Assembly: GCF_018129405.1 (NCBI RefSeq)
Contig: NZ_JAFCLP010000006.1
Coordinates: 1-64,000, forward strand
Reading direction: 5' to 3'
Source: Bradyrhizobium iriomotense
GTDB lineage: Bacteria > Pseudomonadota > Alphaproteobacteria > Rhizobiales > Xanthobacteraceae
Length of the DNA stretch: 64,000 nt
The notes beneath the pieces are model-generated. The model did no database searches. It was not told the origin of the DNA and saw only the letters and a list, made by a program, of their open reading frames with translations. Position 1 is the first letter of the stretch. Every line of letters starts with the position of its first letter. Below, piece by piece: positions 1-8,246 of this stretch. Made by a program: the position numbers and the translations under genes.

Positions 1-136
1 CGGACCAATCCAGCCAATGTTGATGTGTCAGCTATGTCTCCGAACCCCCGTCAGTGATCTGTCCGGGCTAAACACTTCGCGGGCAATGACAGCTAAGTGT
101 TTGGCGCGTTCGTCGCTCATCCCGGCGTTTCAAGCG

Positions 137-1276
137 TCAATACGTCCGCGCCTTCTTGCACGGCGCATAGAAGGTGCCGCTGCCGGCGACGACCCGCTCG
201 AGGCACTGCCGGGGATCGGTGATCTCGCCGTCGACCTGGAAATAATAGGCCTGCGTGCCCAGGCTCAGGACGTAATGTCCCGGCGGAAGCTCGAGCTCGG
301 AATCTCCGGCGTGGATCTCATACATCTCGGCCTTTCCCGGAATCGGCGCGACGCGGAAGGGATAGGAAAAGTTGCGGATGACTCCCGCAGTGTCTCCGCC
401 GCCGAGCGCCCTGCCTGCGGCCTCGCTCGAAAACTCCCTCGCGATCTTCGCGACGACCCGCACCTCGACGCGCTCGGGAACCACGTTCGCGATGTCGCGG
501 CGAAACACGATGAACTTGACGCGACCATTCGGCAAATGCGGCTTGTCGGGCTTCCTGAACTCGGGTGAAATCGCAACGCGTATGTCGGGCGCCATCACGC
601 CGGTCGCATTCAACTCCGCCAGCGACTTGTCGTCGATCAGGGCGTAGACGCCGTAGTCGGTTGGAAGCACGCGCGTCGGGGCAGGTGCGGCGGGCGTCAC
701 CATTTCCGGCCTGGCGACCGTGACCGTCGTCTCAGGCTTGGGCGCGACCTGCGCGACTTCCGGGGGCTGGGACGCGATCTGCCGGCGCAGCGCGGCGATA
801 TTGTCTCGCTGCGAGACGATCAGGATGACAGCGCTGGCGGCAAGCAGGATGGCCGCCGTGCGCTTGATCACCGGGAGCAGCGGGCCCGAGATCGCAGGCA
901 GCCGGCCGCGCGGCCTGCCGATTCCAGATGGCAAGACGGTCCCATCGCCGGACAACAGAACGCCGCCGGTCTCCCTTGACGAGGCGAGTTGCTGCGACGG
1001 CAGGCGCTCCAGCGGCGCCTGTTCGCGCGAGAACTTCTCGACCTCTTCGATCGCGACCTCGAGCGCCCGCTTCATCTGGTCGATGTTTCTGGCGTCGGCG
1101 TAGGTGAACTGCTCCTGGAGCTTGTAGCGGGCAAGGTCGTAGACCATCTGCCGCCTCGCGTCCGCGTCGTCCTTCACCGTCTCCAGCATGCGCGAAATCA
1201 CCAGCGCAAACTGCACCTGGTTTGCGGGCAGATCGGTCGCGTCCTGCTGGCCAGGGAGCAACTCTCTCGAATTCAT
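137..1276 (-). CDS. Hypothetical single-pass membrane protein
   Basis: Function not recognised. The 379-residue protein has a helical, charged N-terminal part (about residues 20-90), a proline/glycine-rich linker, one membrane helix at about 139-154, a Pro/Ala-rich stretch at about 170-205, and a C-terminal domain of about 170 residues that would lie outside the cytoplasm. The C-terminal domain contains two cysteines near the end that could pair. The start is the first ATG of the frame; no clear ribosome site was seen. It stands alone, with a gene-free stretch upstream. The reading frame is real by its typical high-GC third-position use and length, but no role can be assigned. Confidence 0.75.
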   Translation of the reverse strand: MNSRELLPGQQDATDLPANQVQFALVISRMLETVKDDADARRQMVYDLARYKLQEQFTYADARNIDQMKRALEVAIEEVEKFSREQAPLERLPSQQLASSRETGGVLLSGDGTVLPSGIGRPRGRLPAISGPLLPVIKRTAAILLAASAVILIVSQRDNIAALRRQIASQPPEVAQVAPKPETTVTVARPEMVTPAAPAPTRVLPTDYGVYALIDDKSLAELNATGVMAPDIRVAISPEFRKPDKPHLPNGRVKFIVFRRDIANVVPERVEVRVVAKIAREFSSEAAGRALGGGDTAGVIRNFSYPFRVAPIPGKAEMYEIHAGDSELELPPGHYVLSLGTQAYYFQVDGEITDPRQCLERVVAGSGTFYAPCKKARTY

Positions 1277-1629
1277 AGCGCTGCCGGTCCAATGCCAGTC
1301 ACGCCGTCACCTGATTCTCTAATCGAAACAGCCGGTTAAACAAATGCGATAAGTTTCGCGGCCATGTTCGTACACGCTGAGGTGCAACAAGGAAAGCCTG
1401 GAAAATGCGCGACGAAATCGCCGGGGCGTCACGCATGCAGGCATACGCAAGCGTGGGCAATTGTGTGCGGCAGTAGTTCTCCGGAATGCGCGCTGGCGCC
1501 GGATTTGCATAGCTGTCGCAAAGCTGCTGGGGGAGCGAGTCGCCGTCTCACCGCGTGCCGCCAATGTGCGGAAGGCGGACGGCGGCGCCTGTCCCTCGCG
1601 GCGCTGACTTCGATCCGCGGGAAGACGAC
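1277..1629. other. Intergenic stretch, nothing clear
   Basis: About 350 bases between the divergent genes at 137-1276 and 1630-1986. It should hold both promoters. Short open frames exist but none has a convincing start, ribosome site or recognisable product. Confidence 0.4.
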
Positions 1630-1986
1630 ATGACACTTGCAAAACCGTGTGCGGCGATGCTGCTCGGCCTGACCGTGCTGCTGGCGACATCGGCGCTGGC
1701 GCGTGACGACGGGCGCTACGCCAACTCGCCGCTCAAACCCTGGTTCGAGAGCCTGCACAGCGAGTTCGGGCAGTGCTGCTCCGATGCCGACGGCTACGTG
1801 GTCGCCGATGTCGACTGGGAATCCGACAAGGGACGCTACCGCGTCCATCTCGACGGCGAATGGGTGCTCGTGCCGGAGGGAGCCGTGATCACCGAGCCGA
1901 ACAAGATCGGCCGCACCATGGTGTGGAAGCACTATGTCGACGGCCACCCGCGTGTGCGCTGCTTCATGCCGGGCAGCATGACGTGA
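1630..1986 (+). CDS. Small exported protein, unknown function
   Basis: A 118-residue protein with a signal peptide (hydrophobic core, AxA-type cleavage site around residues 22-24). The mature part has a Cys-Cys pair (GQCCSD), many aromatic and acidic residues, and ends shortly after a third cysteine. The ATG at 1630 is chosen because it places the signal peptide at the N-terminus; the longer frame starting at 1555 would add a non-hydrophobic Arg-rich leader. Likely periplasmic. Proteins of this shape are common in Bradyrhizobium, but I know no assigned role. Confidence 0.75.
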   Translation: MTLAKPCAAMLLGLTVLLATSALARDDGRYANSPLKPWFESLHSEFGQCCSDADGYVVADVDWESDKGRYRVHLDGEWVLVPEGAVITEPNKIGRTMVWKHYVDGHPRVRCFMPGSMT

Positions 1987-2056
1987 TCCTTGAAATGTCA
2001 TCCCGGGTCGACGCATAGCGTCATGCTCGGGATCTCGAAATTGCTGGACGATGGAT

Positions 2057-2086
2057 TTCCGGGCGCGCACTTCGCGCGTCCCGGAA
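2057..2086. repeat. GC-rich hairpin between convergent genes
   Basis: Inverted repeat with arms at about 2057-2068 and 2074-2086 around an ACTTC-like loop. It lies between the convergent ends of the genes at 1630 and 2099 and may end transcription from either side. There is no long T-run, so it could equally be a genus-type palindromic repeat. Confidence 0.4.
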
Positions 2087-2098
2087 TGCAGATCGCAT

Positions 2099-2368
2099 CT
2101 AGCGCGCTTCGCTCTGCGAATTCGCGCTCGCAAGCTGCTTGACGCGCGGCGACAGCACCGAGACCTGCGCGGGGGAAGCGGGCATGCCGGCGACGGTCAT
2201 CGCGGGCGCGGTCGACTGCTCTTCGACTCCGGCGCCGCCGAGCACCTGGACCTGCGTCGACGAGATCGGAAACGACTTCACTTCGTAAGAGGGAAGCTCG
2301 CTGGCGAATGCAGCGGCCGAGCTGGCAATCATGGCACCGGCAATGGCAATCATCGAGAGAACACGCAT
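2099..2368 (-). CDS. Small exported protein, unknown function
   Basis: An 89-residue product with a clear signal peptide (residues 1-23, ending AFA) and a short Ser/Val/Pro-rich mature chain of about 66 residues. The ATG at 2368 is preferred over upstream starts because it has a GGAG-type ribosome site about 8 bases upstream and puts the signal peptide first. It lies downstream of the sensor kinase gene on the same strand, with a gap of about 185 bases, so it may be separately expressed. No family recognised. Confidence 0.6.
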   Translation of the reverse strand: MRVLSMIAIAGAMIASSAAAFASELPSYEVKSFPISSTQVQVLGGAGVEEQSTAPAMTVAGMPASPAQVSVLSPRVKQLASANSQSEAR

Positions 2369-2553
2369 TGGAAAATCTCCGTGAAAGATGTCAATCGGAG
2401 GTTTGGTCGCGGTGATGCCGGGGCAGGTTCGCTCGCGTGCGAACATTCCTGTCGCCGTCGGCGCACATATTGGTTGCTTGGTGCGAAAGGATGAAACGAG
2501 GACGAAATTTTTCGTGCCAATGTTTCCGGACGGTTTCGCACGGGGCGCCTCGC

Positions 2554-3918
2554 TCAGTACTCCTGTAGATCGAGCTGCCGCGATCCGGCCGCCGTGGCCG
2601 CCTCGGGAAAGCACAGGCGCATCGTCGTGCCGCGGCCGGGCTCGGAGGCGATGACGAGCTCACCGCCATGGGCGGCCATGATCTCGCGGACGATCGACAG
2701 GCCGAGGCCGGCGCCATTGCCTGCGCTGTTGCCGGTCTGAAACGGCTCCAGCAGCTTGTGCTCCGCGCCGCCGGGCAGGCCTGCGCCGTCATCTTCGACC
2801 GAGATGCTGCCGCGGCCGAGCGTGGCGACGATGCGTCGCGCTCCACGGGCGTGGATGAGCGCGTTGCCGACGAGATTGGCGAGCGCGCTGCGGATGGCGG
2901 CGTCGACGCCCTGCACCAGGAACGGGCCTTCGTCGGCGCGCTCCAGCGCAAGCTCGATGCCGGCGTCGAGCGCCGAGGGACCGAAATCGGCCAGCACCTC
3001 CAGCGTGATCTCGGCGAGATCGATCGGCCGCTTTTCGATCGCGTGATTTTGCAGGCGTGCGAGGTCAAGCATGGCGGAGACCAGCGACGTCAGGCGGCGG
3101 ACGTCGCGCACCAGCTCGGCCTTCAGGGCCGGATCGGGCACGTCGTCGATCTTCGCGCGCAGCAGCGTGAGCGGCGTGCGGAGCTGATGGGCTGCATTGC
3201 CGAGAAAGCGGCGCTGCATCCTGATATAGGCGTCGATCTCGCCGAAGGCGCGGTTCAGCGCCTCGACCAGCGGCTTCAGCTCGCGGGGGACCTCGGACAG
3301 GGAGATCAGACCTTGCGGTGCCGCAGGGTCGATCGCGAGCGCACGAAGCGCGACCCGTTCGATACCGCGTGAGACGAAACGCGCGGCCAGCCCCGCGCCG
3401 ACGGCAACGGTCGCGGCAAAGGCCAGCGCCAGCAGCATGATCGAGAAAACACTGCGGACGAGAAAGTTTCTCGCAATCCGGCCGAAACGGACATGAGGCT
3501 CGCCGACCATCATCGCGAGCTGTAACGAACCCCGTTGCACGACGGCGAGGCAGAAGGTGCTCTTCTGGTCGAGTGTGTTGAAGACCGATGAGCCGATTGG
3601 CCCGTGATAGGGAAATGCGAAGGGGAGGGCGGGGCGGCGTTCGCTGCCGTACTCGCTGATCATGTCGCCTGCGGACACGACGTACCAGAGGTTCGGGCTG
3701 TCCGCCTTCAGCTCTTCGAGTGCGGGGGTCGGGCGCACCGTCAGCTTCTGTGCTTCGATATCGGTGGCGCGGTCGAGAACGGCAACCACGACCCGGCAAG
3801 CCCTGAACTCGCGCTCCTCCATCGGATAGCGCCAGATGAAGAGGCCAAGCATGATCAGGAAAATCGTCGTCGCGGCGATGCCCAGCGACAGCGCAAAGGT
3901 CCGGGCAATCGACGTCAT
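2554..3918 (-). CDS. Sensor histidine kinase of an OmpR-type two-component system
   Basis: A 454-residue membrane kinase. It has a first membrane helix (about 7-29), a periplasmic sensor of about 125 residues, a second helix (about 157-178), a HAMP-like linker, and the DHp domain with the phospho-accepting His at about 244 (NAAHQLRTPL). The ATPase domain carries an N-box (LVGNALIHA, about 349-357), a DDGAGLP box (about 376-382) and a GAGLGLS box (about 402-408). All motifs needed for autophosphorylation are present. Its start overlaps the stop of the response regulator gene by four bases, so the two are co-translated. The likely partner is that regulator; a candidate target is the divergent MipA-type gene at 4936. 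The signal is unknown. Confidence 0.9.
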   Translation of the reverse strand: MTSIARTFALSLGIAATTIFLIMLGLFIWRYPMEEREFRACRVVVAVLDRATDIEAQKLTVRPTPALEELKADSPNLWYVVSAGDMISEYGSERRPALPFAFPYHGPIGSSVFNTLDQKSTFCLAVVQRGSLQLAMMVGEPHVRFGRIARNFLVRSVFSIMLLALAFAATVAVGAGLAARFVSRGIERVALRALAIDPAAPQGLISLSEVPRELKPLVEALNRAFGEIDAYIRMQRRFLGNAAHQLRTPLTLLRAKIDDVPDPALKAELVRDVRRLTSLVSAMLDLARLQNHAIEKRPIDLAEITLEVLADFGPSALDAGIELALERADEGPFLVQGVDAAIRSALANLVGNALIHARGARRIVATLGRGSISVEDDGAGLPGGAEHKLLEPFQTGNSAGNGAGLGLSIVREIMAAHGGELVIASEPGRGTTMRLCFPEAATAAGSRQLDLQEY

Positions 3919-4625
3919 CGCGGCGTCGCCAGCCGCAGGATGTACCCGATGCCGCGCATGCTGCGGATCTCGACGTCGCCGCCGAATGCGGCCAGCTTCT
4001 TCCTCAGGCGCGAGACCTGTGCTTCGAGCGTGTTGGATTCGATCTCGTCGTCGAAACCGTAGATCTCCTCGATCAGGGCGGCGCGGGTGATGACGCGGTC
4101 GCGCCGCATCAGGAGCGCTCCGAGGATCAGTGCCTCGCGCCGCCGCAGCAGGATCTTCCTGTCGGCGACCACGACTTCGTTGCTGCCGAGATGCAGCTCG
4201 ACATTGCCGAGCGACAGCACCGAAGGCGCGAGCAGGCGCGGCCGCCGCAGCACGGCGCGCACCCGCGCAATCAACTCCTGCGGCTCGAACGGCTTGCCGA
4301 GATAGTCGTCGGCGCCGCCATTGAGGCCGTCGACGACATCCTCCTTGGCGTCCTTGGACGTCAGCATGATGATCGCGGGGCGATCCGGCGACTGGCTCAG
4401 CGCGGTGACCACCTCGAGCGCATCGCCGTCGGGCAGCATCCTGTCGACGATCGCGAGATCATACTTGAAATTGTCAAGCGCCTGACGGGCGTCGGCAATC
4501 GAGCCGACGAGATCGACGACGCCATGCAATTGCCCAAGCAGGCGGCTGACATAGGCGCCGATCTGCGGTTCGTCTTCGATCACGAGCGAGCGCACGCGGG
4601 TCGTCCCTGACTCTCCTGGGGCCAT
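3915..4625 (-). CDS. OmpR/PhoB-family response regulator
   Basis: A 236-residue DNA-binding regulator. The receiver domain has the acidic pair E17/D18, the phospho-accepting Asp at about 61 (IVDRMLPDGD), T88 and the conserved Lys at about 110 (GKPF). The C-terminal winged helix contains the recognition segment around NTLEAQVSRLRKKL and the typical GIGYIL ending. The ATG at 4625 is chosen because the receiver starts about 12 residues later; a longer frame to 4751 would add an Arg-rich leader untypical of the family. First gene of a two-gene operon with the kinase. An 11-base tandem direct repeat at 4775-4796 upstream could be its operator. Confidence 0.9.
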   Translation of the reverse strand: MAPGESGTTRVRSLVIEDEPQIGAYVSRLLGQLHGVVDLVGSIADARQALDNFKYDLAIVDRMLPDGDALEVVTALSQSPDRPAIIMLTSKDAKEDVVDGLNGGADDYLGKPFEPQELIARVRAVLRRPRLLAPSVLSLGNVELHLGSNEVVVADRKILLRRREALILGALLMRRDRVITRAALIEEIYGFDDEIESNTLEAQVSRLRKKLAAFGGDVEIRSMRGIGYILRLATPR

Positions 4626-4935
4626 CGGGCCCCAACCTTGACGCTTCCTGGCCGAAGTCCGGCGGTTCGGTAGTGCGCGAGTTCCGTTTAAGGCAGCGAG
4701 CTTGGCGAATAAAAGGCAGGAGCGAACAGGCTGAGTGGCACGCGCGGTCAAAAGTTATGGGCGCGAACGCGCCCCGGGCAATGTTCGGGCAATGTTGATC
4801 CGATGGCGCGTTCTGGCGCGGAATGTCGCAGGGGCGCTTGGCCGTTGCAATCTTGGGGCAATTTTGCCGGACCACATGCTGGGCTCCTAACCACACCAGT
4901 CGACTCGGCCAGCAAGGCCGGTCCGGGGCCCTGAA
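4626..4935. other. Divergent regulatory region between response regulator and mipA-like gene
   Basis: About 310 bases with no gene. It holds the tandem direct repeat at 4775-4796 (listed separately) and, close to the mipA-like start, a short palindrome near 4857-4868 (GGCAA-TT-TTGCC). It must contain the promoters of both divergent units. Confidence 0.5.
4775..4796. promoter_or_regulatory. Candidate response-regulator operator: tandem 11-bp direct repeat
   Basis: The unit CGGGCAATGTT occurs twice with no gap (4775-4785 and 4786-4796). OmpR/PhoB-family regulators typically bind head-to-tail half-sites spaced about one helical turn (10-11 bp). The site sits between the regulator gene and the divergent mipA-like gene. 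Binding is inferred. Confidence 0.5.
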
Positions 4936-5823
4936 ATGAAGCATATCGACGAAGCCGCTCTCCGCCTCACGGTGAATGCGCGGTGGACGACCGCCTGCCT
5001 TGCCGCACTCGGTGCGATCATGGCGACCGCACAATCCGCATCGGCGCAGACCGCGTTCACGCTGCCGGCCCCGCCCTTCGAGCTGCCGATGCTGCCGTCG
5101 CCGTCCGGCAACTGGACCGTCATGGTGGGCATCGGCGGCGAGTACACGCCTGACTTCGTGGGATCGAAGAACGGCAAGTTTCTTCCGATCCCGATCTTCA
5201 CCATCCGTCGCGCCGGATCGATCGACCAGTTTCGCGGTCCGCGCGACAGCGCCAGCATCGCGCTGCTCGACGTCGGCAATTTTCGCGCGGGCCCTGCGTT
5301 CAAATACGTCTCCTCGCGCAAGAGCAGCAAATATGCCGAGCTGACCGGCCTCGGCGACGTCAAGGCGGCCTACGAGCTCGGCGGCTTCGTCGAATATTAT
5401 CCGGTGGATTGGCTGCGCCTGCGCAGCGAGTTGCGTCAGGGCTTCGATGGCCACACCGGCACAGTGGCCGACGTCTCGGCCGACGTCATCGTGCCGCTGA
5501 TCCAGAGGCTGACGATCTCGGCCGGCCCGCGCTTCACCTGGAAGAGCACCAAGGCCACCGCGCCGTATTTCGGCGTCGATGCCGCGCAGGCGCTGGCGTC
5601 GGGGTTGCCGATGTACAATGCCAGGGGCGGCGCGCACTCGGTCGGCTTCGGCAGCCAGATCTCCTACCGCATCAATCCGCAGTGGGAGGTCCATGCCTAT
5701 GTCGAATACGAGAAGCTGCTGGGCGATGCCGCGGACAGCCCGCTGGTGAAGCTGCGGGGATCGTCGAACCAGACCACGGTTGGCCTCGGTGCGTCCTATT
5801 CGTTCGACTTCAGGATTCGATAG
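4936..5823 (+). CDS. MipA/OmpV-family outer-membrane protein
   Basis: A 295-residue protein with an N-terminal signal peptide after a short charged start (cleavage near ASAQ, about residue 37), followed by alternating beta-strand-like segments and a terminal aromatic-rich strand (YSFDFRIR). The GGEYTPDFVGSKNGKFLPIPIF region and overall size match the MipA/OmpV family (scaffold for murein enzymes in E. coli; also outer-membrane porin-like roles). It is divergent from the two-component system at 2554-4625 and is its most likely target. The next gene begins five bases after the stop, so the two probably form an operon. Confidence 0.8.
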   Translation: MKHIDEAALRLTVNARWTTACLAALGAIMATAQSASAQTAFTLPAPPFELPMLPSPSGNWTVMVGIGGEYTPDFVGSKNGKFLPIPIFTIRRAGSIDQFRGPRDSASIALLDVGNFRAGPAFKYVSSRKSSKYAELTGLGDVKAAYELGGFVEYYPVDWLRLRSELRQGFDGHTGTVADVSADVIVPLIQRLTISAGPRFTWKSTKATAPYFGVDAAQALASGLPMYNARGGAHSVGFGSQISYRINPQWEVHAYVEYEKLLGDAADSPLVKLRGSSNQTTVGLGASYSFDFRIR

Positions 5824-5828
5824 TCGTC

Positions 5829-6569
5829 ATGCGCCGCAGAGTCATTCTGGGTCTCGCCTGCGCAATTGCTTCCGTCGTCCTCGGCGCGGCCGCGGCGTTC
5901 GAGACGCGTGCGACGAAACTCCAGGCGATCAAGACCGTCGGCATCGTCTCGGCCATCGGCGAGGAGATGAGCCTGACGCGCGCCGGCCTGACCGGGCTCG
6001 GCAACACCGCGCAAAGCACCTCGATCAGCGCATGGGGGCTGGACGAGTTGATCGTCCAGCAGGCGACGAAGCTCTTGAGCGGGCGCTTTCGCGTGCAGCC
6101 GGTGACTTACAGGCGCGCGGCGTTCGCGGCGATCAGGGATTCGGCGGTTGCGCCCGTCAATCTGCTGCGCAGCGATCCCTTCAAGGAATTGGTTCGCACC
6201 GATGTCGCCCCGCAGGGACTGGACGCCTACATCGTCATCACACGGGCGAAATCGAAACTCGGAAACGGCCGCAATGTCGAGGGTGTCGGGCTCGCCCAAT
6301 ACCGGACGCTACTTGCGGACTACGGGCTGATCCACGCGCTCTACGAGGTGCGTGTGATCGAGGGCAAGTCGTTCGACGTCATCGAGAAGCGGGCGGCAGC
6401 GCCGCTCGACAATACCGGGACGATGCGGCTTGCCGGTCCCAGCGGGCAGATCGACGAGACGTTCGAAGGTCCGGCTTCCAGTGAACGGCTACGCGCGGCG
6501 ATCGCGGACCTCATCACACGCAGCCTGCCGGTCACGCTGGGCGACATGCACCTGATCGACGGGCAGTGA
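5829..6569 (+). CDS. Exported protein of unknown function, operon partner of MipA-like protein
   Basis: A 246-residue protein with a Sec-type signal peptide (MRRRVILGLACAIASVVLGA, cut near residue 22). The mature region has no recognised catalytic motif. The start at 5829 is chosen because it follows the upstream stop by five bases and begins the signal peptide; the same frame is open upstream but only as an overlap with the mipA-like gene. It converges on garD, with a shared hairpin between the stops. Probably envelope-associated and controlled with the mipA-like gene. Confidence 0.75.
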   Translation: MRRRVILGLACAIASVVLGAAAAFETRATKLQAIKTVGIVSAIGEEMSLTRAGLTGLGNTAQSTSISAWGLDELIVQQATKLLSGRFRVQPVTYRRAAFAAIRDSAVAPVNLLRSDPFKELVRTDVAPQGLDAYIVITRAKSKLGNGRNVEGVGLAQYRTLLADYGLIHALYEVRVIEGKSFDVIEKRAAAPLDNTGTMRLAGPSGQIDETFEGPASSERLRAAIADLITRSLPVTLGDMHLIDGQ

Positions 6570-6587
6570 AGCCGGCTGGCCGGCTTC
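6568..6587. terminator. Bidirectional terminator-like hairpin
   Basis: A 9-bp GC-rich stem (6568-6576 with 6579-6587) fills the 16-base gap between the convergent stops of the gene at 5829 and garD, overlapping both stop codons. It lacks a strong T-run, so termination is plausible rather than certain. Confidence 0.5.
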
Positions 6588-8127
6588 AGGTCACCGGCGC
6601 CGGATTGAACAGCGTGAGGTCGTTGTGGATGCCCCAGCGGTCCGACCACGGCTTGGTCCGGCCGGAGGCGACGTCGAGGATCAGGCGGAACAGGTCCCAG
6701 CCGCATTCCTCGATGGTCTTCTCGCCGGTGGCGATGCTGCCTGAATCGAAATCGATCAGGTCCTTCCAGCGCCGCGCGAGCTCGCTGCGGGTCGCGACCT
6801 TGATCACGGGGGCAGCGGCGAGGCCGTAAGGTGTGCCGCGGCCGGTGGTGAACACCTGCAAAGTCATGCCGGAGGCGAGCTGGAGCGTGCCGCAGATGAA
6901 GTCGGAGGCGGGGGTGGCCGCGAACAGCATGCCCTTCTGGGTCGCCTTCTCCCCGGGCGAGAGCACGCCGGTGATGGCGGATGATCCGGACTTGACGATT
7001 GAGCCGAGCGACTTCTCGACGATGTTGGCGAGGCCGCCCTTCTTGTTGCCGGGTGTGGTGTTGGCGCTGCGGTCGGCGCCGCCGCGGGCGAGATAAGAGT
7101 CGTACCAGGCCATCTCGCGCACCAGCGCGCGGCCGACATCCTCGTTGATGGCGCGCCGCGTCAGGAGCTGGATGGCATCGCGCACTTCGGTGACTTCGGA
7201 GAACATCACGGTGGCGCCGGCGCGGACCAGGAGGTCGGCGGCGAAGCCGACGGCGGGGTTCGCGGTGACGCCGGAGAAGGCGTCGCTGCCGCCGCATTGC
7301 AGGCCGATGACGAGGTCGGAGGCCGGGCAGGTCTCGCGCTTGCGGGTGTTGAGCACCTTCAGGCGCGCCTCGGCCTGGGTCATGATCGCATCGACGATCG
7401 CGCCAAAGCCGTCGAAGGCCTCATCCTGCATGCGCACGATGGCATCGCTGACGCCCTCCGGCACGAGACGCTCGGGCGCCAGCTTCTCGCAGCCGAGGCC
7501 GACAACCAGGATCTCGCCGCCAAAATTCGGGTTGAGCGCGAGGTTCTGCAGGGTGCGGATCGGCACCACTGCGTCGGGCGCGGTGATGGCCACGCCGCAG
7601 CCGTAGGCGTGGGTCAGCGGCACGACATCGTCGACGTTGGGGTATTTCGGCAGCAGCTCGGCGCGGATGCGCTTGACCGCATATTCCATCGTGCCCTTGA
7701 CGCATTGCACGGAGGAGGAGATGCCGAGGATGTTCTTGGTGCCGACCGAGCCGTCGGGATTGCGGTAGCCTTCGAAGGTGAAACCTTCGAGCGGCGGCAG
7801 CGGCGCGGGGACGGCGGTGGAGATTTCCAGCTTGTCGAGGGCGGGGGCCTCCGGCATGCGGATGCGCGCCTCGTCGACCCATTCGCCGGCCAGGATCGGC
7901 GAGAGCGCGTAGCCGATGATCTCGCCATAGCGGATGATCGGTGCGCCTTCCGCGATGTCGACCAACGCCGTCTTGTGCCCCTGCGGCACGAAGGCGCGCA
8001 GCGTCAACCCGCTGGCAAAGCGGGAGCCGGCGGGAAGCCCGAAATCATTGACCACGATCGCGACATTGTCGCGCTCGTTGAGCTTGATGTAGCGGGGCTG
8101 CTCTTTCGCTGCGACGTCCTGGTCCAT
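6586..8127 (-). CDS. garD: Galactarate dehydratase
   Basis: A 513-residue UxaA/GarD-family dehydratase that removes water from D-galactarate to give 5-dehydro-4-deoxy-D-glucarate. Extensive similarity to the E. coli enzyme is visible throughout: the N-terminal SAF-like domain ([23 protein letters not shown]), the YGCGVAI and GLGCEKL segments, the [17 protein letters not shown] stretch, and the C-terminus ending FNPAPVT. Length matches the family. The ATG at 8127 is chosen over that at 8133 because a GAGG ribosome site then lies 8 bases away. Last gene of the hexarate operon, separated from the dehydrogenase gene by a palindromic repeat. Confidence 0.93.
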   Translation of the reverse strand: MDQDVAAKEQPRYIKLNERDNVAIVVNDFGLPAGSRFASGLTLRAFVPQGHKTALVDIAEGAPIIRYGEIIGYALSPILAGEWVDEARIRMPEAPALDKLEISTAVPAPLPPLEGFTFEGYRNPDGSVGTKNILGISSSVQCVKGTMEYAVKRIRAELLPKYPNVDDVVPLTHAYGCGVAITAPDAVVPIRTLQNLALNPNFGGEILVVGLGCEKLAPERLVPEGVSDAIVRMQDEAFDGFGAIVDAIMTQAEARLKVLNTRKRETCPASDLVIGLQCGGSDAFSGVTANPAVGFAADLLVRAGATVMFSEVTEVRDAIQLLTRRAINEDVGRALVREMAWYDSYLARGGADRSANTTPGNKKGGLANIVEKSLGSIVKSGSSAITGVLSPGEKATQKGMLFAATPASDFICGTLQLASGMTLQVFTTGRGTPYGLAAAPVIKVATRSELARRWKDLIDFDSGSIATGEKTIEECGWDLFRLILDVASGRTKPWSDRWGIHNDLTLFNPAPVT

Positions 8128-8144
8128 ATGCATTGCCTCAGAAG

Positions 8145-8236
8145 TCGTAGGGTGGGCAAAGGCGCAACGCGCCGTGCCCACCATGCTTCATACCGAACGT
8201 AAGCGGTGGGCACGCTTCGCTTTGCCCACCCTACGA
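8145..8236. repeat. Nested palindromic intergenic repeat
   Basis: Perfect 16-bp outer arms (8145-8160 and 8221-8236, containing GTAGGGTGGGCAAA) and perfect 10-bp inner arms (8173-8182 and 8205-8214, CGTGCCCACC) can fold into a long stem. This GGTGGGCA/TGCCCACC type is, to my knowledge, a common interspersed repeat in Bradyrhizobium. It sits between two genes of one operon. Confidence 0.8.
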
Positions 8237-8246
8237 TGTCAGCCTA

